Positions 9,108-18,837 of a stretch of DNA of 57,283 nucleotides are shown here, piece by piece. Origin of the DNA: Deltaproteobacteria bacterium. GTDB lineage: Bacteria; Desulfobacterota; Binatia; UBA9968. Under the pieces are notes generated by a model. That model saw nothing but the letters and a program-made list of their open reading frames with translations. It did not search any database and had not been told where the DNA came from. How positions within the stretch are numbered: position 1 is the first letter of the stretch; every line of letters starts with the position of its first letter. Where the stretch lies: positions 1 to 57,283 of the forward strand of contig VGTH01000034.1 in assembly GCA_016874755.1 (NCBI GenBank), written 5' to 3'. The translations under genes and the position numbers were made by a program.

Positions 9108-9446
9108 TCATGATCGCCTTCCGATAACATGCACCGCCAACCAAATCGTCTCCGCATCCGTCCGCGCCACGCGGTGGCGCGCGTGACGCGGGATGGTCAG
9201 ATAATCGCCCTCGGCCATCTCGACGAGGCGTCCATCGTCGAACTCGATCACCGCGCTGCCGCGCACGACCATCACCCATTCGTCATCGTCCTGATCGTAC
9301 CAAAAGCCCGGCGGGCTAGCGTGATCGTGCGAAACAATCCGCTGGATACGCCCGCAGTTAGTCTCGAACAACGTCGACAGCACCTCTGCGCCAGGAGGCA
9401 CCGAGATATCTGAAAAAACACTGCGAAGGGTCCGGCCATTATCCAT
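9108..9446 (-). CDS. Cupin-domain protein
   Basis: About 112 residues forming one small beta-barrel. The pattern [19 protein letters not shown] (metal-binding motif 1 region) and [12 protein letters not shown] (motif 2 region with its His) are typical of cupin_2 proteins. Function (isomerase, dioxygenase or sugar/metal binding) cannot be deduced. Two ATG codons 21 bp apart both lie in copies of the repeat ATGGATAATGG; either could be used, and the first residues are repeat-derived. Confidence 0.75.
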   Translation of the reverse strand: MDNGRTLRSVFSDISVPPGAEVLSTLFETNCGRIQRIVSHDHASPPGFWYDQDDDEWVMVVRGSAVIEFDDGRLVEMAEGDYLTIPRHARHRVARTDAETIWLAVHVIGRRS

Positions 9447-9484
9447 TTTCAATTTTCCATTATCCATTACTATGCATTATCCAT
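9436..9484. repeat. ATGGATAATGG direct repeats
   Basis: On the minus strand ATGGATAATGG occurs at 9446-9436 and 9467-9457, and a shorter copy ATGGATAATG at 9484-9475, separated by AT-rich spacers such as AAAATTGAAA. The block lies between the cupin and asnS and supplies both candidate start codons of the cupin. Confidence 0.65.
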
Positions 9485-9526
9485 TTGTCGGTTGAATCGC
9501 GCGCACGAGTCCGATACTTGAAGAAT

Positions 9527-10918
<1,392 letters not shown>

Positions 10919-10948
10919 TTCCGCGCTGTTTTGCGCGAGGCGGCGCGT

Positions 10949-11044
10949 TGTCATTCTGAGCGCCAGCGAAGAATCTTCGGACACGTAGAAAACGAGATAC
11001 TCCGCAGATCCCTCGGCGGACCTCGGGACGACAACAAGAATGAC
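10949..11044. repeat. MITE-like repeat with GTCATTCT/AGAATGAC ends
   Basis: The ~95-bp unit starts TGTCATTCTGAGCGCCAGCG and ends with the inverted terminus AGAATGAC. This is the ubiquitous 'GTCATTCTGAGC...GAAGAATCT' type of noncoding repeat. It fills the space between asnS and the MFS gene. Confidence 0.6.
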
Positions 11045-11081
11045 ATTCATAAATCCCCAGAAATAGTACAGGACCATTCTT

Positions 11082-12341
11082 TTGTTCAATAAGCTGTCCG
11101 ACCTTTTCTACGGCTGGCGCATGGTCGCGGCCACCTGCGCCCTGCGCGTCCTCGGCGCCGGCTTGCACAGCTTTGGCTTTACGATTTTTTTTCTGCCGCT
11201 TAGCCAAGAGTTGAACATCAACCGCACCGCCACTTCGCTGGCATTTTCCCTGGCGCGCGCCGAGGGCGCCGTCGAAGGGCCGATCATCGGCCACTTGCTC
11301 GACCGCTATGGGCCGCGGCCGATCATGCTCACCGCCGTGTTGCTGATGGGCTTTGGCTATCTTTTGTTCTCTCAAGTAGACAGCTACGCGACGTTTCTAA
11401 TTGTCTATCTCGGGGTGATTTCGCTGGCCCACGCCGGCGGCTTCATGCATGGGCCGATGGTGTTGATCAACACCTGGTTTATTCGCCAGCGCACCCGCGC
11501 CATCACCATCAGCAGCGCCGCCTTCGGCCTGGGTGGCGTGCTGATCGCGCCGATCTTGAGCGCCATCGTCCACGCCTGGGGTTGGCGCTGGGGTGCGGCA
11601 ATTGGCGGCATGACATTCTTGATCGTCGGCATCCCGCTTTGCTTGTGCATCCGCCGCTCGCCGGAAAGCATGGGGTTGTTGCCCGACGGCGATCCGGCGC
11701 CGCCCACGATCACCGACAAAGACGGCAAGGTTCAGCCTGCCAGGGCTGAGAACGACGTCACCGTGGCCCAGGCGCTGCGATCCTTTGCCTTCTGGGGCTC
11801 GGTGCTCGCGGCCGGCGTGCGCAACGGCTCCTACCATGCGATCTCCGTACATTTCATTCCCATGATGGTCTGGAAGGGCTTGAGTCAGAATGAAGCCGCC
11901 TGGCTGCTCAGTGGCTTTGCTTTCCTCGGCATGGCATCGACGTTGATTCTCGGCTGGTACGCCGACAAGTCGAACAAGCCGCGCTTCAATGCGGCCATAC
12001 TGCTCGTCGCTGCGGGGTCAATGTTGATTCCGATCTTCACCGACTCGGTCTGGCTTCTGTGTTTATTTACGATTTGCTTCGCCTCGGTGGAGGCCACCTA
12101 CCCGGTGGGCTGGGCGTTGGTCGGCGATCTCTTCGGCCGTACCCACTACGCCAAAATTCGCGGCTACATGACGCTATTCTACACCTGGGGCGGCGTGCTC
12201 GGCCCGGTCATCGCCGGCGCCATCTTCGACAAATGGCAAACCTACGAGCCGCTGCTCTGGGGATTGATCGCAGTCTTTCTCGTCGCCTCGGCTTTTTTTG
12301 CAAGCCTGAGTAATTCGTGGCTGCGCGCTACCGCAAGATGA
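11082..12341 (+). CDS. MFS transporter
   Basis: A 419-residue protein with about twelve hydrophobic segments. FYGWRMVAATCALR leads into helix 1; GHLLDRYGPRPIM is the loop 2-3 MFS signature; GWYADKSNKPRF is the matching loop in the second half. It resembles the monocarboxylate/oxalate-formate antiporter branch, substrate unknown. TTG is the likely start, with AGGA about 9 nt upstream; the N-terminus FYGWRMV then aligns with the second MFS gene at 23076. Its TGA overlaps the ATG of the next, deleted MFS gene (ATGA), so the two were once translationally coupled. Confidence 0.85.
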   Translation: MFNKLSDLFYGWRMVAATCALRVLGAGLHSFGFTIFFLPLSQELNINRTATSLAFSLARAEGAVEGPIIGHLLDRYGPRPIMLTAVLLMGFGYLLFSQVDSYATFLIVYLGVISLAHAGGFMHGPMVLINTWFIRQRTRAITISSAAFGLGGVLIAPILSAIVHAWGWRWGAAIGGMTFLIVGIPLCLCIRRSPESMGLLPDGDPAPPTITDKDGKVQPARAENDVTVAQALRSFAFWGSVLAAGVRNGSYHAISVHFIPMMVWKGLSQNEAAWLLSGFAFLGMASTLILGWYADKSNKPRFNAAILLVAAGSMLIPIFTDSVWLLCLFTICFASVEATYPVGWALVGDLFGRTHYAKIRGYMTLFYTWGGVLGPVIAGAIFDKWQTYEPLLWGLIAVFLVASAFFASLSNSWLRATAR

Positions 12342-12659
12342 AACTCACTGCGGGCGTGCGCGGCCTCATCACACTCTACACGAGCACCATGCTGGCCGGC
12401 ATGTGGGCGATGGTCGTGCCGACCATTTCCGTGCTCGCCCAGTCCTTTAACATCACCCCGGGCACCGCGGCGCAACTAATCACCGCGCTTGCGGTGGGCC
12501 GCTTTGCCGGCATGCCGATCAGCGGCTGGCTGCTCGATCATTTTGGTTCGCGCACCGCGCTGATCGTCGGCCGGCGTGCCGTTTTTAGCCTACGCGCCTT
12601 TGCTGATCATCGCGGTAATTTCGCTGGCGGTGGTGGCCCACGAAACACTGAAGCGCTAA
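12338..12659 (+). pseudogene. MFS transporter remnant with large internal deletion
   Basis: The first ~80 codons encode an intact MFS N-terminus: two helices and the loop signature GWLLDHFGSRTALIVG. After about 12575 the frame changes. A different frame from about 12580 reads VPFLAYAPLLIIAVISLAVV then AHETLKR and stops at 12657-12659, which looks like the last helix and tail of an MFS protein. Roughly 280 residues between the two ends are missing. The stop of the upstream MFS gene overlaps the start (ATGA). Confidence 0.7.
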
Positions 12660-12683
12660 GGGCAAAGCGGTAAGCGCGTCCGT

Positions 12684-12771
12684 CTCTTACCTCTTACCTC
12701 TTACCTCTTACCTCTTACCTCTTACCTCTTTGCTCTTTTGCTCTTTTGCTCTTTTGCTCTTTTGCTCTTTG
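12684..12771. repeat. Tandem heptamer/octamer array
   Basis: Six exact copies of CTCTTAC (12684-12725), one CTCTTTG, four exact copies of CTCTTTTG (12733-12764) and one CTCTTTG. The array is purely pyrimidine apart from one A or G per unit. It lies between the deleted MFS gene and the DAHP synthase. Copy number is probably variable by slippage. Confidence 0.9.
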
Positions 12772-12850
12772 CCCCTTACTCCCCGCCGTTTCGATTTTCT
12801 CGCGATTTGCGCTATGATCTCGCCTTAACCAAATTTACGGCCAGATTTTT

Positions 12851-13930
12851 ATGAAACCGAACACCGACGATCTGCGGATCAAGGAAATTAAGGAGCTCCT
12901 CACACCGTCGACGCTGCTGGGCGATTTTCCCATCACCGACAAAGCGGCGCGCACGGTCTATGAAACCCGCCAGGCGATTCATCGCATTTTGCACGGCGCC
13001 GACGATCGCCTGCTCGTGATTATGGGACCCTGTTCGATTCACGACGTCAAAGCGGCGAAGGAATACGCCGGCAAGCTCAAAGAGGCGCGCGACCGGCTGG
13101 CGGCCGATCTGTTGATCATGATGCGCGTCTACTTTGAAAAACCGCGTACTACTGTGGGCTGGAAGGGCCTGATCAACGACCCCAATCTCGACGGCAGCTT
13201 TCAAATCAACGACGGCCTGCGCGTCGGCCGGCAGTTATTGCTCGAATTGAATGAAAGCGACGTGCCCGCCGGCATCGAGTTTCTCGACATGATCACGCCG
13301 CAGTACATCGCCGACCTGGTCTCCTGGGGCGCCATCGGCGCGCGCACCACCGAGAGTCAGGTGCATCGCGAGTTGGCTTCGGGCTTGTCCTGTCCGGTGG
13401 GATTTAAAAACGGCACCGACGGCAACGTGCGCATTGCGCTGGACGCGATTCGAGCGGCCCAGGCACCGCATCATTTTTTGTCGGTCACCAAGGCCGGCAA
13501 GTCGGCCATCGTTTCGACGACCGGAAATGAGGACTGCCATGTCATCCTGCGCGGCGGCAAACAACCCAATTACGATGCCACCAACGTCACCGCCGCGGCG
13601 AAAAGTCTAGCCGAAGCCGGCATCCCGGCGCGCATCATGATCGACTGCAGCCACGGCAACAGCGGCAAAGAACCGGCCAAACAAGCGGCCGTCGGCCATG
13701 ACGTGGCGAAGCAAATCGCCGAAGGCGATGCGCGCATCTTCGGCATCATGGTCGAGAGCCACCTGAAAGCCGGCAGGCAGGATTTGATCCCAGGCAAAGC
13801 GCTGGTCTACGGCCAAAGCATCACCGACGCCTGCATCGGCTGGGACGACACCCGCACCCTCGTCGACGCGCTGGCCGAAGCCGTGCGCAAGCGCCGGCTG
13901 AAGGCCGCCGAAAACGGCGATGCGGAATAG
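12851..13930 (+). CDS. aroG: 3-deoxy-7-phosphoheptulonate synthase (DAHP synthase, AroG class I)
   Basis: A 359-residue enzyme joining phosphoenolpyruvate and erythrose 4-phosphate, the first shikimate-pathway step. Family marks are MGPCSIHD, the PEP-binding GARTTESQVHRELASG and PVGFKNGTDG, and the metal ligands in IDCSHGNSGK. Length and motifs match the E. coli AroF/G/H type, including an N-terminal extension (residues 1-50) that carries the allosteric site in that group; which amino acid inhibits it is not visible. There is no clear Shine-Dalgarno before the ATG. No other aro gene is adjacent. Confidence 0.94.
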   Translation: MKPNTDDLRIKEIKELLTPSTLLGDFPITDKAARTVYETRQAIHRILHGADDRLLVIMGPCSIHDVKAAKEYAGKLKEARDRLAADLLIMMRVYFEKPRTTVGWKGLINDPNLDGSFQINDGLRVGRQLLLELNESDVPAGIEFLDMITPQYIADLVSWGAIGARTTESQVHRELASGLSCPVGFKNGTDGNVRIALDAIRAAQAPHHFLSVTKAGKSAIVSTTGNEDCHVILRGGKQPNYDATNVTAAAKSLAEAGIPARIMIDCSHGNSGKEPAKQAAVGHDVAKQIAEGDARIFGIMVESHLKAGRQDLIPGKALVYGQSITDACIGWDDTRTLVDALAEAVRKRRLKAAENGDAE

Positions 13931-13940
13931 GCCGAGTCCT

Positions 13941-14014
13941 AAGATTCTCTCGCGCAGGGGCGCAGAGCACGCAGAGTTCGGAAGATTTTGGTAGGGGCGC
14001 GATTTATCGCGCCC
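13941..14014. repeat. Period-9 repeat and GTAGGGGCG-type hairpin
   Basis: ATTCTCTCGCGCAGGGGCGC with CAGAGCACGCAGAG, then the hairpin GGGCGCGAT-TT-ATCGCGCCC (13995-14014) preceded by GGTAG. The hairpin loop contains the TAA stop of the minus-strand gene that ends at 14004. Confidence 0.6.
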
Positions 14015-14531
14015 GCTTCTCGCCGCGCTCCCACACCACCATCGCAGCGTTCAGAACGCGCGCCGCTTTCTTCGCATCGTAGTCGTGCGGAATATGCACG
14101 AACCCGTAGCGCGTCGACAAGCGTTTTTTCCTGATCAAGTCCAACATCACATACATCGAGAAATTACAGACGTAATCGCCCGCAAAGCGCGAGCGCCGTC
14201 CACTGCGGCCCAGCGCAGGACGCAAAGTTGTCGGCAACTGCGCTTCCTTGTTGCGCACAATCGACTTCGGCTTTTCGGTCTTGCGCTGGCGCCGCGCATT
14301 CACGGCGCGCGTTTCGACCCGTAGGAGCCGCCCGCGCCCGCATTGTCCCAAACCAAGAACGATATCCGGCTGATGTTGCTCAACCGCCGCGATGAATTGC
14401 GCCCAGTGAAAACGCACCGGGAAAACAATCTTCTTCAGGCCGCGCCGCGCCGGCAGCGCCCGCAACACATGTTTGGTGACGTTGTCACGAAACTGCCGAT
14501 AGGGACCAAAGCCATAAATCAAAATTCGCAC
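14004..14531 (-). CDS. Pyroglutamyl-peptidase I-like protein (peptidase C15 fold)
   Basis: A 175-residue protein resembling pyrrolidone-carboxylate peptidase, which removes N-terminal pyroglutamate. It opens with ILIYGFGPYRQFRDN, corresponding to the GFxPFxxxxxNPS loop, and has VLGLGQCGRGRLLRVE. The likely catalytic triad is E73, C122 (in AGDYVCN) and H146 (in GFVHIP). The usual Asn-Pro-Ser segment is changed to DNVTK, and a basic insert (about 78-96) is unusual, so the substrate may differ. Its TAA stop lies in a palindromic repeat. The downstream neighbour is convergent DAHP synthase. Confidence 0.65.
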   Translation of the reverse strand: MRILIYGFGPYRQFRDNVTKHVLRALPARRGLKKIVFPVRFHWAQFIAAVEQHQPDIVLGLGQCGRGRLLRVETRAVNARRQRKTEKPKSIVRNKEAQLPTTLRPALGRSGRRSRFAGDYVCNFSMYVMLDLIRKKRLSTRYGFVHIPHDYDAKKAARVLNAAMVVWERGEKRAR

Positions 14532-14588
14532 TTTTCCCGCCTCTTCCTCTCCAGCTCCCCATCAGAACTATTGCCTACTGCCTGTTGC

Positions 14589-15610
14589 CTACGGCACTTT
14601 CGGCAATCCATCGTTCTGCGGCTCGTATTCGCGATCTTCCTTGCGCCGTTTCTGCACCGTTTCGTCGAGCACCTCATGGCCGAACTTGGTCGCGCCGAAC
14701 TTGCGGTAGTGGCGCGCATTGCGTTTGGCGTAAATGCCTTTGAGAAACTGCGCGTAGGAGTCAGCGTATTCACCGAGATAGTTTTGCGCTCCCACGTTGA
14801 CGCGCTTGAGACCAAGCCCGAGGTTACTGGCCTTGTCCTGCATCCACGCAAGCGCCATGTCCGACAGCCGCCGGTCGGCGTAACCGCCACCGACGTCGCA
14901 GTGAGCGCCGACAAACCAACGCTGCTCCATTTTTTGCTCGGGCTCTGTCTTGGGGTTCCACAGGCAGACTTGGAAATCGAGCCGATGCTCATCGATGGCC
15001 ACCGCGTGATAGGCATTCTCGACAATTTTCGACAGTTGGGTGTCGTGAAATTCGTAGTATTTTGCGTTCACCATGTTGAGAATCTGAATCGGAATACCCA
15101 GAGCACCGACGGTATCCCAAACGCCGACGAATTTAATCTTGACATCCCGTGAGAACATCGACTTGAAAAACTTCGCCGCGGAAGAATCCGGCCCGTCGTC
15201 GCGGGTGCGATAAATGCCGTAAGCAACCGCCGTGCTGGTGCCCAGAAAACTGCTTTTGATCAGCCCGCAGTTGCGAATCATGCCGACTAAGCTGCGCGCC
15301 GTGTAGGCGCCGCGGCTAAAGCCAAGCACATACACTTCATCACCGTTCTCGTAGTTCTTGGCGATAAAGTCGTAGCCCTGCATGATGTTCAACTCGAGGC
15401 CAAGCCCAATGGTGCCCCAAGAAACTTGTCATACCATTTGCTGCCAACCCCCTCATCATACCATTTGAGCTGCGCCGCGCCGTCGGTGCCTCGGTCCGCC
15501 AGCGACTCGTAAAAACGACGGACGTTGGTCTCAACCTGTTTATCGGCCGGTAAATTCTCATCCGCCGGCTTATTCCACGTGCCATCAAAGCACACGACGA
15601 TGCGTTTCAT
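14589..15610 (-). pseudogene. DUF2235 hydrolase-like protein with one frameshift
   Basis: The N-terminal part (73 codons from 15610) starts MKRIVVCFDGTWN, the DUF2235 opening, and reaches KWYDKFLGAPLGLA. A second frame then carries LELNIMQGYDFIAKNY and the nucleophile motif GFSRGAYTAR (G-x-S-x-G), the C-terminal part ending at 14589. The frames join if one G is restored near 15400, where GGCTTGGCCTC would read GGCTTGGGCCTC (GLGLE). DUF2235 includes T6SS phospholipase effectors of the Tle1 type and unrelated housekeeping alpha/beta hydrolases. No T6SS gene is in the window. The lesion may be a true frameshift or a base-count error. Confidence 0.78.
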
Positions 15611-15783
15611 GAGAATACCTCCCTGTAATGCTAGGTTTCAGATCAAAATCGCGCAGCCCAGGCCCTGCTGTCAATCACTGCTCGACAAAATTTGCGGTCA
15701 ACCGCTGGTGGGTGCAGCCTTCTTGCACAAGCTTCCACGTAAAGCTGGAGAATGAGAGTCTGGTTGGGTGTCGCTACCGGACA

Positions 15784-15900
15784 CTAAACAAAATTCCCAT
15801 CACGCATATTGTAGACTTTCTTAAACTTTTCCACGGCCTTGGGATCGTGGCTCGCCATGATTGCGGTTTTGCCGTGCTCTTCCGCGAGGAGAGAAATAGC
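15784..15900 (-). pseudogene. Relic of an ABC-transporter ATPase C-terminus
   Basis: In the 347 bp between the DUF2235 gene and the GMC gene one minus-strand frame encodes LLAEEHGKTAIMASHDPKAV then EKFKKVYNMRDGNFV and a stop. It resembles the H-loop region and end of LolD/MacB-type ATPases (THDP ... DG.I/V). No Walker A, Walker B or signature motif remains upstream; the frame enters the GMC stop codon instead. The rest of the gap (15611-15783) shows nothing recognisable. Confidence 0.5.
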
Positions 15901-15957
15901 GTGTGAACCGCGCCAGAAATAAGCCTTAAGGCGGAGCAAGTTTGTGCGCGTCGCGCG

Positions 15958-17658
15958 CTAGTCAAACCATTGCTTCTGTTTAAGCACGAATTCCGCGGTG
16001 CGATAGGCCAGCGCCGCCACGGTCGCCGTCGGCGGATAGCCGGCCATGCTGGGAAACACCGATGCACCGACGATGAACAAGTTAGGCACGTCGTGAGTCT
16101 GGCAAAATTCGTTTACCACGGAATTCTTCGGATCGGCGCCCATGCGTGTGGCGCCGGCCCAGCGGTTCGGCCGGCCTTTCTCCTCGGTCCAGACTTTGCT
16201 CGCGCCGGTCGCTTTCATGATTCTCTCGCCGACCCCGGCCATGTATTTCTGCAGTCGCAGCTCGTTTTGATGGAAATCGAACGTCACACGCGGCAGCGCG
16301 ATGCCCCAACGGTCTGTCTGGCGCGGGTCGAGATCGACGCGGTTATCTCGATGCGGCAAGGTTTCCGGCTGCATGTTCAAGTCCATGGTCCGCGTGTAGT
16401 AGTGCGTATAATATTTCTTGAACTCTTCGCCCCAGGCCGGCACATCGGGCGGTAGGACATCGAAGCGCGTGGCCGGCGTGCCGTCGCCGCTGGTGCCGAT
16501 CGTGCCGCCGCGGATAAACCCCAAGCCGGTGTGATCGAAATTGTTGCCGTTGAAATCGTCGATGCGCATCGCCGCCGAGCCGGGGCCGATGAAGCCATTG
16601 ATGATGTAATCGTCAAAGGCCGCCATGGCGCGCACGTCGCCGTGGGCGAGAATGTTGCGGCCGACGTAGCCGCTTGTATTCGCCAACCCTTTAGCAAAAC
16701 GCTTGTGGTCAGTTTTCGACAACAACAACAAACGCACCGACTCGAAAACAAACGCGCTTAAGATAACCACGCGCGCCCGCTGTTCGTGCGCGCGTCCAGC
16801 GGGGTCGAAGTAGCGCACGCCGGTCGCGTTTCCCTTGTCGTCACTCAGGAGGTGAAAGACTTTGCTGTTAGCGTGCAGCGCGAAATTGCCGGTCTGCTGC
16901 GCCACCGGAACCACCGTGTAAAGCGAAGCCGATTTAGCATGCACGTGACAGCCATAAAAATTGCAGTGGCCGCAGTAGACGCAGGCCGGCCGCTCAGGCA
17001 TGCGCGTGTCATACGGCTGCGGTGGCCGATACGCTTGCGAGAGGATGCCTGCGGCAGTGTCGTACGGATGATAACCAAGCTTGCGGCATGCCTCGGCGAA
17101 GATCTCCATTTTCGCGCTATGGCGCAGCGGCGGCACCGGGAAGTCGCGCTGGCGCGGGCCGGCAAAGGGATTTTTCCCGCCCGTGCCAGAGATGCCGAAC
17201 TCCCACTCGAATTTTTCGTAATAGGGCTCAAGATCGTCGTAGCTGAGCGGCCAATCGATAATGTCGTAGCCGGTCAAGTCGGCCTTGGCGCGCTCGGCAT
17301 TGCCGCTGGCGATTTCATTGGTATGCAGTTTAAAGTCGCCCGGCATGTAGCGCGACGACTGCCCAGTCCAATGCAGCAGCGCGCCGCCCAAGACATTTAA
17401 CGGGCTGGTGCGATATTGGATGCGCGCCTTGTCGCCCGGTTTCTTGCGCGTCGTCGTCGGCTCGTGTTTCGACCAGTCGGACAACTCGGGGCGAATGAGA
17501 AATTTAACCGCGTCGCGCGGTGCGTAATCTTCCAACGTTGGCACCGGGCCGCGCTCGAAACCCACCACTTTCAGTCCGGCTGAAGCGAGCTCTTTTGCCA
17601 AGATACCGCCGAGCCCGCCTACGCCAACGATACACACATCCGCAATCGTATTTGCCAC
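15958..17658 (-). CDS. GMC-family FAD-dependent oxidoreductase with a four-cysteine motif
   Basis: A 566-residue flavoprotein. The FAD site is CIVGVGGLGGILAKELASAG near residues 9-28; C-terminal TPASVFP-like strand FIVGASVFPSMAGYPPTATV matches GMC C-domains of sugar and alcohol dehydrogenases. Between the halves is C-x2-C-x2-C-x4-C (C226, C229, C232, C237 in CVYCGHCNFYGC), possibly binding an Fe-S cluster as in FAD-glucose dehydrogenases. GTG at 17658 is chosen because GGGAG lies about 8 nt upstream and the FAD motif follows directly; the longer frame adds 32 poor residues. Divergent from the TctC-like gene. The substrate is unknown. Confidence 0.85.
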   Translation of the reverse strand: MANTIADVCIVGVGGLGGILAKELASAGLKVVGFERGPVPTLEDYAPRDAVKFLIRPELSDWSKHEPTTTRKKPGDKARIQYRTSPLNVLGGALLHWTGQSSRYMPGDFKLHTNEIASGNAERAKADLTGYDIIDWPLSYDDLEPYYEKFEWEFGISGTGGKNPFAGPRQRDFPVPPLRHSAKMEIFAEACRKLGYHPYDTAAGILSQAYRPPQPYDTRMPERPACVYCGHCNFYGCHVHAKSASLYTVVPVAQQTGNFALHANSKVFHLLSDDKGNATGVRYFDPAGRAHEQRARVVILSAFVFESVRLLLLSKTDHKRFAKGLANTSGYVGRNILAHGDVRAMAAFDDYIINGFIGPGSAAMRIDDFNGNNFDHTGLGFIRGGTIGTSGDGTPATRFDVLPPDVPAWGEEFKKYYTHYYTRTMDLNMQPETLPHRDNRVDLDPRQTDRWGIALPRVTFDFHQNELRLQKYMAGVGERIMKATGASKVWTEEKGRPNRWAGATRMGADPKNSVVNEFCQTHDVPNLFIVGASVFPSMAGYPPTATVAALAYRTAEFVLKQKQWFD

Positions 17659-17771
17659 GCTGCAATACTCCCCAATAGAAATCCTGTTCTTGATAGCAGA
17701 GTTGCCCCGCAAAAAGGAAGAAGAAAGAAGTTGTTTGACAGGAACAACGGTCATCGCATAGCCTGCCGCTC

Positions 17772-18824
17772 GTGATCAAACCGCGCAGGAACATTTCGTT
17801 TTTCATATTGGTGATTCTGCTGGGTGTTGGCCGTCCTGCGTTCGCACAGGGATCCGGCGAATCGTTCTTCAAAGGCAAAACACTGCGCTTCATCGCCGGC
17901 TCGGCGCCGGGGAATTTTTACGACTCCTGGGCGCGGCTGATCGCCCGCTACTGGGGCAAATACATTCCCGGCAATCCCAATGTGATCGTGCAAAACATGC
18001 CCGGCGCGGGCTCGATCACCGCCGTCAATTACATCTACAACGTGGCCAAACCGGATGGCCTCACGGTGGTGCTGCCCAACAACAGCATCTATATCGAGCA
18101 GTTAGTGGGCCGGCGCGAGGCGCAATTCGACTTGCGCAAATTTCACTGGCTCGGCTCGGCGTCGCAGGACTCGATCATCCTCTACATGCGCGCCGACATC
18201 GGCATCAAATCCATCGCCGATATCGTCAAAGCCAAACAGCCGCCGAGCTGCGGCGGCAGCGGCACGACCAGCTCGGACTACATCATCGCGCGCATCTTAG
18301 AGCTCACCGTCGGCGCGAAAATCAATTCGGTATCGGGCTATCAAGGCGGCAGCGACGCCGACCTGGCCGTCGAAAAAGGCGAGATCGTTTGCCGCGCCCA
18401 TACGCTGGCGTCGCACTTCGGCCGCGAGCCGTTCAACGGCTGGCACAAAAAGGGCTTCGACCTGCACTTACTCCAGTCCGGCCGCAAGCGCGACCCGCGC
18501 GCCGCGGACGCGCCGACGGTCTATGAAATTCTCGACGAGTTCAAAGTGCCCGCCAACAAGCGGCGCGTCGCTCAAGCGCTGCTCTCGGGCGGTGAGTTCG
18601 GCCGCCCCGTGCTGGCAACCCCCGGCACACCGGCCGATCGCGTCCGCATGCTGCGCGAAAGTTTTCGTGCCGTGTTGAAAGATGCGGAACTCTTGGCCGA
18701 GGCCAAGCGCGCCCGCATGGACGTCGACTACACTTCCGGCGAAGAGCTGGAAGCGCTGCTCAAAGACGTGTTGAACCAGCCTGCCGAAGTGGTCGAGCAG
18801 GCAAAGAAGATTCTCGGCAGCTGA
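17772..18824 (+). CDS. Bug/TctC-like tripartite tricarboxylate transporter binding protein
   Basis: A 350-residue periplasmic solute-binding protein. Residues 1-25 form a signal peptide ending RPAFAQ. Family marks are TLRFIAGSAPGNFYDSWARL, the NPNVIVQNMPGAGSITAVN loop, YNVAKPDG and a C-terminal ATPGTPADRV. Bug proteins capture carboxylates, and members without permeases are common. No TctA or TctB lies in the window. It starts with GTG without a clear ribosome binding site. The MmgE/PrpD gene follows after 13 bp, suggesting a joint role in carboxylic-acid use. Confidence 0.88.
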   Translation: MIKPRRNISFFILVILLGVGRPAFAQGSGESFFKGKTLRFIAGSAPGNFYDSWARLIARYWGKYIPGNPNVIVQNMPGAGSITAVNYIYNVAKPDGLTVVLPNNSIYIEQLVGRREAQFDLRKFHWLGSASQDSIILYMRADIGIKSIADIVKAKQPPSCGGSGTTSSDYIIARILELTVGAKINSVSGYQGGSDADLAVEKGEIVCRAHTLASHFGREPFNGWHKKGFDLHLLQSGRKRDPRAADAPTVYEILDEFKVPANKRRVAQALLSGGEFGRPVLATPGTPADRVRMLRESFRAVLKDAELLAEAKRARMDVDYTSGEELEALLKDVLNQPAEVVEQAKKILGS

Positions 18825-18837
18825 ATGGGAGGCAACC

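Noticed and set aside
12684-12771. Pyrimidine tandem array as a CRISPR array
   Set aside because: Units are 7-8 bp without spacers, and no cas gene is in the window.
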